Shown in pieces: positions 49,856 through 55,892 of a DNA stretch of 55,892 bases. A model generated the notes under the pieces. It searched no databases and was not told the origin of the DNA. It worked only from the letters and a program-made list of their open reading frames with translations. The stretch spans positions 1 to 55,892 of the forward strand of contig NZ_LMDB01000010.1 of the NCBI RefSeq assembly GCF_001425005.1. The letters run 5' to 3'. The position numbers and the translations under genes were made by a program. This DNA comes from Duganella sp. Root336D2. GTDB taxonomy: Bacteria; Pseudomonadota; Gammaproteobacteria; Burkholderiales; Burkholderiaceae_D. Numbering within the stretch: the first letter of the stretch is position 1; the number at the start of each line of letters is the position of its first letter.

Positions 49856-50146
49856 ATGGAACGCGTCAAAGGAATATCAACGGCACCAACCGAACTTGAT
49901 GAGTTACAGGAACTTGCGCGCGTCGCCACGCGCGAGGCGCTAGAAAGTTACGAGCGTATTCCGGCTGAATGGGAAAAAAAACTAACGCTTGGGACCTCTT
50001 TCGAGGGCGATGACCGTATCTTCGAGCTCTATATCGCGGCTGAACGGCCGTCAGATGCCGTGGTGATTAGCACTGCCCGTGTGAATCGCAAATCCAAAAG
50101 CGTCAGCGTTGCTATTACAAACCTTAAGAAGGGGGCTTCGCTATGA
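49856..50146 (+). CDS. Cassette 2 hypothetical protein
   Basis: 96 aa, soluble, charged. Helical N-terminus (TELDELQELARVATREALES), then a probable beta sheet (KLTLGTSFEGDDRIFELYIAAE; AVVISTARVNRKSKSVSVAI). No family recognised; the size and layout are reminiscent of small immunity or toxin-neutralising proteins, but that is only a guess. Starts 15 bases inside the cassette, stops 5 bases before attC 2, a typical cassette gene. Confidence 0.65.
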   Translation: MERVKGISTAPTELDELQELARVATREALESYERIPAEWEKKLTLGTSFEGDDRIFELYIAAERPSDAVVISTARVNRKSKSVSVAITNLKKGASL

Positions 50147-50150
50147 AGCG

Positions 50151-50207
50151 CTCTAACAATCCATTCCAGCGGACGCCTCGCGGCGCCGCTGAATTCTGAC
50201 GTTCGGC
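50151..50207 (+). other. attC site 2 (57 bp)
   Basis: R'' CTCTAAC (50151-50157), hairpin arms CCAGCGG / CCGCTG around GACGCCTCGCGGCG, R' GTTCGGC (50201-50207). R'' is the exact complement of the cassette 2 start GTTAGAG. The R' box has C at position 4 instead of a purine. Confidence 0.85.
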
Positions 50208-50228
50208 CTCTTAACTAATCCGATAACA

Positions 50229-50642
50229 ATGACCACGGTCCAACGAACCCTCGAAAGATCCAGCTTCGATGCCTACTTGATTGAGTGCTCGAATCCTGCT
50301 GAGTACGCTTCATCCGATGAGGCCTCCCGTGTCGAACGAATGAAGCGCTTTCCATTCGCTGTAATGCTGAAGGTTTCTTATCCTGAGCTCGATTTCGCGA
50401 ATCGCTGGTGTTGGAAAAACTTTGGTCCTTGTGACGGCGAGTGTACTCAGGCTCAATCTGAGTATCAGGTCTGCCTCGAATCTGGACCACACGACCACTC
50501 AGGAAACTGGACGTCTTATTGGTTCGAGAAGACCGATTATGATTTTGGCTTCAACGAGTGGTACTTTGTGAATTCTGTGGATCGGGACCGCTTCATCGCT
50601 ATACTTGATGAAATTAATTGGGGTGAGAACTATGCAAAGTAA
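50229..50642 (+). CDS. Cassette 3 hypothetical protein
   Basis: 137 aa, acidic and rich in aromatic residues, with a Cys-rich middle (NRWCWKNFGPCDGECTQ, about 58-78) and a WTSYWFEKTDYDFGFNEWYF stretch. No family recognised. Soluble; four Cys could bind metal or form disulfides. Starts 22 bases inside cassette 3 and ends 3 bases before attC 3. Confidence 0.68.
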   Translation: MTTVQRTLERSSFDAYLIECSNPAEYASSDEASRVERMKRFPFAVMLKVSYPELDFANRWCWKNFGPCDGECTQAQSEYQVCLESGPHDHSGNWTSYWFEKTDYDFGFNEWYFVNSVDRDRFIAILDEINWGENYAK

Positions 50643-50645
50643 TTC

Positions 50646-50701
50646 GCCGAACCATGCAATCCAGCGGACGCCAACGGCGCCGCTGATTTGAGACGTTGAG
50701 G
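50646..50701 (+). other. attC site 3, core interrupted by IS
   Basis: R'' GCCGAAC (50646-50652) and hairpin arms CCAGCGGACGCC / GGCGCCGCTG; the R' core breaks after CGTT at 50697 where an IS begins. Removing the IS restores GTTAGAG (continuing at 52468). R'' is the exact complement of the cassette 3 start GTTCGGC. Confidence 0.83.
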
Positions 50702-52467
50702 CTGTATTTTTAGTCCTCAAGTAAACGACAGACCAAGCTAGCGCGTTGAACCTCCAGGCAATTGATGGAGCTTGCAATGGCGCGCTACAAGGTTGTTGAC
50801 CGCAGTCCGAGATTTCTTCCCGTAGTCCTTGATGCACAGCTGCTGCCCGGCAGCTTCGAGTTCGCCCTGGACTACCTGATTGACCACGAGCTTGACCTGT
50901 CAGCGCTAGCCGACCGCTATCGCAATGACGCCAACGGCGCCCCAGCCTATGACCCTGCCGTCATGCTCAAGATCATTCTCCTGGCCTACAGCCGTGGCAT
51001 GGTCTCCAGCCGCGCCATTGAAAGGGCCTGTCGTGAGAATGTGCTGTTCATGGCGATCTCCGGCGACAGTGCGCTGCAGTTCACAACCATCGCCAAATTC
51101 ATCCGCGAACTGAATTCACAGATCGCCGAACTTTTCACGCAAGTCCTGCTTACCTGTGATGCGCAAGGACTGATAGGCCGCCAAATGTTCGCCATCGACG
51201 GCGTCAAGCTACCCAGCAATGCCTCCAAGCAGCGCAGCGGCATCCACGCCGAATTGGCACACAGCGCACTCCGAATGGAGCGTGCCGTCAAGGACATACT
51301 GAAGGCGCACCAGGGCCAGGACAATCGTCCCTTCGCCGATGACGAGGGTGCCAATCAAACCAGGCAGCAGCGCCGGATCGAAAGCCTGCAAAACGAAGCG
51401 CACCGCATCCGCTCCTTCCTCGCTACAAAGCCAGAGCGTAAAAGCGACAAAGGCAGCATCCGCAAGAGCAACGTCACGGACAACGAGAGCGCCAAAATGG
51501 CGACATCCAAAGGCGTTATCCAAGGCTACACCGCCGTAGCTGCGGTCGACAGCCTGCACCAAGTGATCGTCGCGGCCGCAGCACATGGAACAGGCAGCGA
51601 GCAGAACGCGCTGATGCCAACCGTGCGCGCCACCGATTCACTTCGAGACGCGCGAACTGTCATAACGGCCGATGCCGGTTATCACAGCGAAGCCAACCTG
51701 CGCGAGCTGCACAACGCCGGAATTCCGGCGATGATTGCCGATGGCCTGATGCGCCGCCGCGATGAACGCTTCAAAGGACAGGAGAAGTACAAGAACAAGC
51801 CCGATCCGCTTTACGACAAACGCGCGGCGCAGCTGCCCAAGCAAGCCAGCCACTTCCGGCCTGACGACTTCCAGCTTGATGAGAGTACTAATACCTGCAT
51901 CTGCCCAGCCGGGGAACGCCTTTATAGCAATGGCACGAACTGCACCGTCAACGGCAGGCAGCACCATAAGTTCACCGGCGCTAAGCAAAGCTGCGTGCCT
52001 TGCTCACTGCGAGAGAAATGCTTACGCCATCCGGAGCGAACTCAGGTTCGGCAGGTGGCGTTCTTCAGGAAGGGCCAGGCATCGCCATTGACCTACACGC
52101 AGCGCATGCGGCAGGCCATCGATACACCGCGTGGACGCGCACTTTACAGCCAGCGCATGGTGACCGTGGAGCCGGTCTTTGCCAACTTGCGATTCAATAA
52201 GCGGCTTGACCGCTTCACCTTGCGGGGGCAGCCAAAGGTTAACACGCAATGGCACCTTTTCTGCTTGGTGCACAACATAGAGAAGCTGGCGCGAAGCGGT
52301 TACGCGGCCTGAGAGGGGCGATTAGAAGGCTATTTCTCGCCTTTTCTTGCCTGAAAGGCAGCGTTTGCGGCAAACTGCTGAAATGTTTAAAAAATCAACT
52401 GAGCTGAAACGAAGAATCGGGACTTGGGGCGCTGCTGCGCGCCAAATCGGGGTTTTCCTACAGCCTC
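50698..52467 (+). mobile_element. IS1182-family insertion sequence
   Basis: About 1.77 kb. Ends carry the inverted repeat GAGGCTGTA (50698-50706) / TACAGCCTC (52459-52467). The flanks share GTT or CGTT (50694-50697 and 52467-52470), so the exact boundary is uncertain by one base and the target duplication is 3-4 bp. It holds one transposase gene. Inserted exactly in the attC 3 core. Confidence 0.85.
50777..52312 (+). CDS. IS1182 family transposase
   Basis: 511 aa, DDE transposase. N-terminal domain (MARYKVVDRSPRFLPVVLDAQLLPGSFEFALDYLI with GAPAYDPAVMLKIILLAYSRG) typical of IS1182/IS1595-like DUF772 transposases; catalytic core has FAIDGVKLPSNASK (first Asp), VITADAGYHSEANL (second Asp) and the late TVEPVFANLRFNKRLDRF with the Glu. 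A Cys-rich zinc-like segment (CICPAGERL...CVPCSLREKCL) precedes it. The ATG at 50777 has GGAG 6 bases upstream. Intact, so the IS may be active. Confidence 0.95.
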   Translation: MARYKVVDRSPRFLPVVLDAQLLPGSFEFALDYLIDHELDLSALADRYRNDANGAPAYDPAVMLKIILLAYSRGMVSSRAIERACRENVLFMAISGDSALQFTTIAKFIRELNSQIAELFTQVLLTCDAQGLIGRQMFAIDGVKLPSNASKQRSGIHAELAHSALRMERAVKDILKAHQGQDNRPFADDEGANQTRQQRRIESLQNEAHRIRSFLATKPERKSDKGSIRKSNVTDNESAKMATSKGVIQGYTAVAAVDSLHQVIVAAAAHGTGSEQNALMPTVRATDSLRDARTVITADAGYHSEANLRELHNAGIPAMIADGLMRRRDERFKGQEKYKNKPDPLYDKRAAQLPKQASHFRPDDFQLDESTNTCICPAGERLYSNGTNCTVNGRQHHKFTGAKQSCVPCSLREKCLRHPERTQVRQVAFFRKGQASPLTYTQRMRQAIDTPRGRALYSQRMVTVEPVFANLRFNKRLDRFTLRGQPKVNTQWHLFCLVHNIEKLARSGYAA

Positions 52468-52476
52468 GTTAGAGCT

Positions 52477-52710
52477 ATGGCATACCTGCGGTACTCAAGA
52501 ACCTGTGAGTGGTACATCTTCGAGCGAAACGATTCGCGGCTCGTGGTGTGGCACAATGACTTTCGAGAGTCGGACGTGAGTTTTGATCGCTCTGAAATCA
52601 CCTCTATTCTTGACGCCGATGTGTTCGAATCAGTTCCGGGCTATCGTCCAGATCAGAAACAAGTTCTTCGCGGAGCATTCGAAGCATGGCTCAAAGATCC
52701 TGTCGAATAA
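52477..52710 (+). CDS. Cassette 4 hypothetical protein
   Basis: 77 aa, soluble, aromatic and acidic: MAYLRYSRTCEWYIFERN, then LVVWHNDFRESDVSFDRSEI and a C-terminal GAFEAWLKDPVE. No family recognised. The ATG lies only 9 bases after the cassette start, so it is probably translated from a very short leader; its stop is 1 base before attC 4. Confidence 0.65.
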   Translation: MAYLRYSRTCEWYIFERNDSRLVVWHNDFRESDVSFDRSEITSILDADVFESVPGYRPDQKQVLRGAFEAWLKDPVE

Positions 52711-52711
52711 G

Positions 52712-52783
52712 CTCTAACAAATTAATCAACCGGACGGCTTACGCGCTGCGCGCTCCAGCCGCCGGTTATCGCACACGTTGGGC
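52712..52783 (+). other. attC site 4 (72 bp)
   Basis: R'' CTCTAAC (52712-52718), R' GTTGGGC (52777-52783). Inner hairpin is nearly the same as attC 1 (ACCGGACGGCTTACGCGCTG). R'' exactly complements the cassette 4 start GTTAGAG at 52468, which confirms the IS boundary. Confidence 0.88.
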
Positions 52784-52786
52784 CAT

Positions 52787-53098
52787 ATGCAATATCAACT
52801 AGTGCTTCAGGTTCCAGCGGATTCGCTTGAGGGGTTTGACGCCTTGCTCGAATTCGAGGACCGACTAATTTCTGAGCTGGCTGGTGCCGGTGACGTCGAT
52901 GGCCATGACTTCGGTTCGGGCGAGATCAATTTCTTCATCATTACCGCGAATCCGAATTTGGCCTTCGAACGTTGTGTTGATTTGCTTTCGCATGTCGGCC
53001 TGCTTCACCACGTTGTTGCTGCATATCGGTCGCTGAATTCGGACGAGTACTCGGTGGTATGGCCAAAGACATTTCACGGTGAATTCAACGTCGCATGA
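52787..53098 (+). CDS. Cassette 5 hypothetical protein
   Basis: 103 aa, acidic. Beta/alpha pattern: MQYQLVLQVPADSLEGFDALLEF, then GHDFGSGEINFFIITANP and HHVVAAYRSLNSDEYSVVWP. No named family, but a small ferredoxin-like fold is plausible. The ATG at 52787 is chosen; TTG/GTG codons upstream lie in the core site. Ends 13 bases before attC 5. Confidence 0.65.
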   Translation: MQYQLVLQVPADSLEGFDALLEFEDRLISELAGAGDVDGHDFGSGEINFFIITANPNLAFERCVDLLSHVGLLHHVVAAYRSLNSDEYSVVWPKTFHGEFNVA

Positions 53099-53111
53099 TG
53101 AACGTTTTTGC

Positions 53112-53168
53112 GCCCAACCAATCATTCCAGCGGACGCCTGCGGCGCCGCTGAATTCAAAACGTTAGCC
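53112..53168 (+). other. attC site 5 (57 bp)
   Basis: R'' GCCCAAC (53112-53118), hairpin arms TTCCAGCGG / CCGCTGAA, R' GTTAGCC (53162-53168). R'' exactly complements the cassette 5 start GTTGGGC. Confidence 0.88.
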
Positions 53169-53174
53169 CTGCAG

Positions 53175-53489
53175 ATGCGGATCTGGATAGACATTTCAAT
53201 CTTTTCGTCACCGACCGTGGCTTTCGGCAACGTCTCGGGTGAATTCGACGTGACCGATCTTCCTAAGGTGCAGGCCGCCTTTCTTTGGCCTGCTGATTGG
53301 TTGGCCGAAAGGCCCACCTATTTCACGCCGGAGCAGAGTCACATCATGAGTGTGACTGAAACGGATGGCAGACACTTGGTCATCTTGTCGGGGATCGTGT
53401 GCTCCTCGGTTGCTGACGCACGAGATTGTGCTGCCTATCTCCAAAGGCAAGCTGGACTGTCCCTGGATGAATATGAACCTAGTGCATAA
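53175..53489 (+). CDS. Cassette 6 hypothetical protein
   Basis: 104 aa, soluble. Starts MRIWIDISIFSSPTVAFGNVSG, continues FDVTDLPKVQAAFLWPADWL and ends LSLDEYEPSA. No family recognised. A longer frame upstream runs through attC 5, so the ATG at 53175, 13 bases inside the cassette, is preferred. Followed by attC 6, which holds a group II intron. Confidence 0.65.
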   Translation: MRIWIDISIFSSPTVAFGNVSGEFDVTDLPKVQAAFLWPADWLAERPTYFTPEQSHIMSVTETDGRHLVILSGIVCSSVADARDCAAYLQRQAGLSLDEYEPSA

Positions 53490-53498
53490 AACCAAAAG

Positions 53499-53550
53499 GC
53501 CTAACATGGCGGTCGAGCGGACCGCCTTCGGCGGCCGCTCACCTCTACGT
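53499..53550 (+). other. attC site 6, core interrupted by group II intron
   Basis: R'' GCCTAAC (53499-53505), hairpin GAGCGGACCGCC / GGCGGCCGCTC, then CTCTACGT where the intron begins. Joining to the base after the intron (54665) gives R' GTTGGGT and a total of 57 bp. Confidence 0.82.
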
Positions 53551-54664
53551 GTGTGCCGAGCATGGCACGTAACTATGTCGGTGTAAGTCCGGCAGCCGGG
53601 TATAAGCAGAGCCGAAGGCTAGGGAGACGGCAAGGGCGTTACCGCGAGGTAGGGTCTGAAGGAAGTCGAACCCAAAGCTGCGGGGCGATGAACAAGAACC
53701 GGATGGTAGGCGTGGTGCATTCGGGGCGAGCGGGCACGTAACCGCGAAGCCCTCCATCTGCAAAACTGGATGCACTTTGTAAATCCGGCGCTCGCGCAGC
53801 GACAGTGACGTGTCTTACCTCGGGAGATCTCACGGGTGCGCCCGCCAAAGCGGCAGGCGCTGAGTGCCGGGCAACCAGCATTGACCGCCCGTGAGAAGAC
53901 AGCAGAAGGCATAGTAGGCGCAAGGCAGGCGCTGAAGGCCGGAACAATGAAAGGCGAAGGACTGGCGTGAAGAGTGACTGGACTGCATCTGACCACCTGC
54001 GACAGCAGGCTGCAGCAACACCGCAGGATGAACCAGCTGCTGGATCAAGCCCGACCCCCGAGCCGATTTCACCCGAAACGTTGCTGGCGTGCGTACTCGA
54101 ACGCACCAACCTGCAACGCGCATTAAAGCAAGTACGCCAGAACAAAGGCGCGCCCGGCATCGACGGCATGACGGTCGATGTCCTGCCCCAATACCTGAAA
54201 CAGCACTGGCCGAGGATACGCAGCGAACTGCTAGCCGGGACTTACCGCCCGAGCGCAGTGCACCGCGTAGAAATACCCAAGCCAGACGGACGAATGCGCG
54301 CGCTAGGCATTCCGACGGCGCTGGACCGGTTCATCCAACAAGCTATTGCGTAAGTCGTTCAAGCGCAATGGGAGTTACGATGCTATATCTGGAAGCAATG
54401 GGACAGGGGCGGCTATCGGGAATTGCGCAAACGCGGGGTGTCCGTGCGGGATGCATGGAATACCCGCAAGTCGGCGCATGGCCCATGGAGGCTGTCGAAT
54501 ACCCCGGCGCTGGCACTGGCTTTGCCGGTGCAGTACTTCCGCAATCTAGGGCTACCGTCTCGTGTGGGCAGGTAGGAATTATTTTCATTGAACCGCCGTG
54601 TACGTGATCCGTATGCACGGTGGTGTGGGAGGAGGGGCATCGTGAGGTGTCTCCCTATCCCGAT
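53551..54664 (+). mobile_element. Group IIC (attC-type) intron, defective
   Basis: Starts GTGTGCCGAGCATGGCACG, a typical group IIC 5' end, and ends CTATCCCGAT (AY rule). Domain V is at about 54590-54626: GAACCGCCGTG pairs with CACGGTGGTG and contains the CGC catalytic triad. About 1.11 kb, roughly half to two thirds of a full-length IIC intron, because the reverse-transcriptase gene has lost its middle. Inserted in the attC 6 core in the same direction as the cassettes. Confidence 0.85.
53967..54575 (+). pseudogene. Intron reverse transcriptase/maturase, internally deleted
   Basis: The first part (GTG 53967 to the stop at 54351-54353) is the RT N-terminus: LERTNLQRALKQVRQNKGAP, PGIDGMTVDVLPQYL, IPKPDGRMRALGIPTALDRF. 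Right after the stop the same frame continues with the family's C-terminal end (QWELRCYIWKQWDRGGYREL, ALPVQYFRNLGLPS) to a stop at 54573. The catalytic YADD motif, fingers-palm centre and most of domain X (about 250 residues) are missing. So the protein cannot work and mobility would need help in trans. Confidence 0.9.
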
Positions 54665-54675
54665 TGGGTATCGAC

Positions 54676-54894
54676 ATGAACGAAGCTTGGGAACAATTGA
54701 TTGCAGGGGGTGTCATCGTCGCGGTATGCATTGTTTCCGCGCTAAAACGCAAAATTGAATGGGAAGGCGGCGGTCACACCTCTGCGAGCGAACGGCCCAT
54801 CTTATTTTGGTCGTTTGTAATAGGTTTCGGGTGCACAGGCGCAGTCGTCGCCGCCTTAGGCATTTCTGTGTTACTTGGTTTGCGTCATGGCTAA
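54676..54894 (+). CDS. Cassette 7 small membrane protein
   Basis: 72 aa with two membrane helices (LIAGGVIVAVCIVSAL at about 7-22 and FWSFVIGFGCTGAVVAALGI at about 44-63) and a short polar loop (KRKIEWEGGGHTSASER). No family recognised. The ATG is 11 bases inside the cassette; the stop is 6 bases before attC 7. Confidence 0.65.
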   Translation: MNEAWEQLIAGGVIVAVCIVSALKRKIEWEGGGHTSASERPILFWSFVIGFGCTGAVVAALGISVLLGLRHG

Positions 54895-54900
54895 GCTATG

Positions 54901-54961
54901 GCCCAACCTTGCAATCAACCCGGACGCGCTAAAGCGCGCCGGTTATTTTGAACGGTTCGGC
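54901..54961 (+). other. attC site 7 (61 bp)
   Basis: R'' GCCCAAC (54901-54907), hairpin arms CCGGACGCGC / GCGCGCCGG around TAAA, R' GTTCGGC (54955-54961), again with C at position 4. R'' complement GTTGGGC matches the cassette 7 start GTTGGGT at six of seven bases. Confidence 0.8.
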
Positions 54962-54970
54962 GGCCTAGCA

Positions 54971-55366
54971 ATGGATATTCGAAGGCTTAATGTTTTACTT
55001 GCTCCATATGCGTGCTCCTGGCCAAGTGGGGACAGCTTGGATCTTGCGCTATTACTTATAACACCAAGTGAGGTGGCCGCATCGGTCGGCGCAACAGCGA
55101 CAGCCGGTGTTGAACCTGGACTTGGGCCTTGGACAGCTATTGGGATTCAGTTACCGTCTGGCGTCGTTGTCGAGCTCATCGAATACGCAGAACGTCCGCG
55201 CCTCGCCGGTACAATTGCGCGAGTGGACCGTGATCTTGTTCTTCCGAATGTCCTTGACGAATTACTTCTTGTTTTGGAACTTGGGTTTGCAGATTTACCT
55301 TGGATATCGAAGCTCATTACGTCGAACAATGCATTCCAGCCGACGCCTTCGGCGCGGCTGAATTGA
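54971..55366 (+). CDS. Cassette 8 hypothetical protein
   Basis: 131 aa, soluble. Starts MDIRRLNVLLAPYACSWPSG, continues LDLALLLITPSEVAASVGATA, WTAIGIQLPSGVVVELIEYAE and VLDELLLVLELGFADL. No family recognised. The last codons (QPTPSARLN) are read from attC 8 itself. A longer upstream frame crosses attC 7, so the ATG at 54971 is preferred. Confidence 0.62.
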   Translation: MDIRRLNVLLAPYACSWPSGDSLDLALLLITPSEVAASVGATATAGVEPGLGPWTAIGIQLPSGVVVELIEYAERPRLAGTIARVDRDLVLPNVLDELLLVLELGFADLPWISKLITSNNAFQPTPSARLN

Positions 55367-55376
55367 AACGTGAGCC
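55321..55376 (+). other. attC site 8 (56 bp), aberrant R' box
   Basis: R'' GTCGAAC (55321-55327), hairpin CCAGCCGACGCC / GGCGCGGCTG, and R' GTGAGCC (55370-55376) where GTT would be expected. Overlaps the end of the cassette 8 gene. Confidence 0.72.
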
Positions 55377-55381
55377 TACTT

Positions 55382-55672
55382 ATGTCATCACTACCCGCCG
55401 GAGTACAGGTCTATCTTCTTGTTTCCGCTCTCGTTGCTGCTTTATCTCATTTCCTGCTCAGACGCTATTTCATCGGCTGCGCAGTGGCTTCGACATCAAG
55501 CCCTTTTGTTTTCGCACTTGCGTGCCTTGCATTTGCTGATCCCCCTAGTACGGTCCACGTCAAAATCTTCGTCTTCTTTTGGGTAATTTCGCTGTTCATT
55601 GCGGCAATTGTTGGTATTCCCTTCGTTTTCTACCGAAAATACACAGGTTGGAGCTCAAGAAATGGCACGTGA
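55382..55672 (+). CDS. Cassette 9 membrane protein
   Basis: 96 aa with about three membrane helices (VQVYLLVSALVAALSHFLL; FIGCAVASTSSPFVFALACLAF; IFVFFWVISLFIAAIVGIPFVF) and a basic C-terminal tail (YRKYTGWSSRNGT). No family recognised. Begins 6 bases past the R' box. Confidence 0.62.
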   Translation: MSSLPAGVQVYLLVSALVAALSHFLLRRYFIGCAVASTSSPFVFALACLAFADPPSTVHVKIFVFFWVISLFIAAIVGIPFVFYRKYTGWSSRNGT

Positions 55673-55690
55673 TTCCCAGCGATCATCGCG

Positions 55691-55759
55691 GGCTATCCTT
55701 GCGATCGAGCTCGCTCCCTTCGGTCGTTGGACGCTGCGCCGCTCACCTTCACGTTAGGC
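55691..55759 (+). other. attC site 9 (about 69 bp)
   Basis: R' GTTAGGC (55753-55759) is clear; the R'' box is weak (GGCTATC, 55691-55697). Inner arms GAGCTCGCTCCC... with GCGCCGCTC resemble attC 6 (CGCTCACCT before the core). Confidence 0.6.
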
Positions 55760-55805
55760 CTATTGGCAATGCCGAAATCATCGCTCGTTCTGAAGTGAGG
55801 TAACC

Positions 55806-55892
55806 TGACTTTTTCGGACACTTCCATTTGATAAACTTGTCAAAGGGAGTGAAAACATGAGATCAACAACATACACGCCGGAGTTCCGGGCC
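55806..55892 (+). mobile_element. Left end of IS3-like element, cut by window
   Basis: A possible terminal repeat begins TGACTTTTTCGGACACTTCC at 55806, followed 50 bases later by the start of a transposase gene. The rest is beyond the window. It lies in cassette 10, which begins after attC 9 and shows only a tiny frame (MPKSSLVLK). Confidence 0.6.
55857..55892 (+). CDS. IS3 family transposase OrfA, partial
   Basis: Only 12 codons (MRSTTYTPEFRA) are in the window. The YTPEFRA opening fits IS3-family OrfA helix-turn-helix proteins. AAGGGAG precedes the ATG. Confidence 0.65.
   Translation, partial: MRSTTYTPEFRA

Overview
The window is a stretch of a high-GC betaproteobacterial chromosome, most likely from the Oxalobacteraceae (Massilia/Duganella/Janthinobacterium group). 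This rests on gene content and order: def-fmt next to a LysM protein and dprA-smg-topB, rplM-rpsI-argC-erpA, anmK beside an M23 peptidase and tyrS, dusB-fis-purH-ruvC-ruvA. The genus is an inference; no rRNA or tRNA gene was found to settle it.

Layout. 1-1496: a small accessory patch (a DUF3024 protein and a RAMA-like hypothetical). 1497-8728: metH, a small secreted protein that looks frameshifted in its signal peptide, a tautomerase, and the leftward def-fmt-lysR run. 8904-14582: LysM protein, dprA, smg, topB. 14626-19179: a compact operon of secreted alpha/beta hydrolase, YfcC-type carrier and aspartoacylase-like deacylase. 19176-29022: mostly leftward genes, including a large ABC permease fused to an M1 aminopeptidase with its ATPase, plus coq7 and several hypotheticals. 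29100-34368: a MerR regulator facing a DUF2938/flavodoxin operon across a MerR-type promoter, OsmC, and a peptidase-ABC exporter operon. 34451-47952: housekeeping genes (ribosomal proteins, argC, erpA, anmK, tyrS, dtd, dusB, fis, purH, ruvC, ruvA), separated at several places by striking palindromic intergenic elements.

47962-55892: a chromosomal integron. It begins just after ruvA with a Sat2-like streptothricin acetyltransferase gene. The integron integrase intI reads leftward, followed by an attI-like site with a candidate promoter. At least nine rightward gene cassettes follow, each closed by an attC site. In most cassettes the first bases are the reverse complement, exact or nearly so, of the R'' box of the cassette's own attC, which independently supports the boundaries. 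The array is interrupted by an IS1182-family element exactly in one attC core, by a group IIC intron (with a gutted reverse-transcriptase gene) in another attC core, and by the left end of an IS3-like element at the window edge. ruvB, normally next to ruvA, is not in the window. Almost all cassette proteins are small and of unknown function, and these are the best candidates for undescribed biology here.
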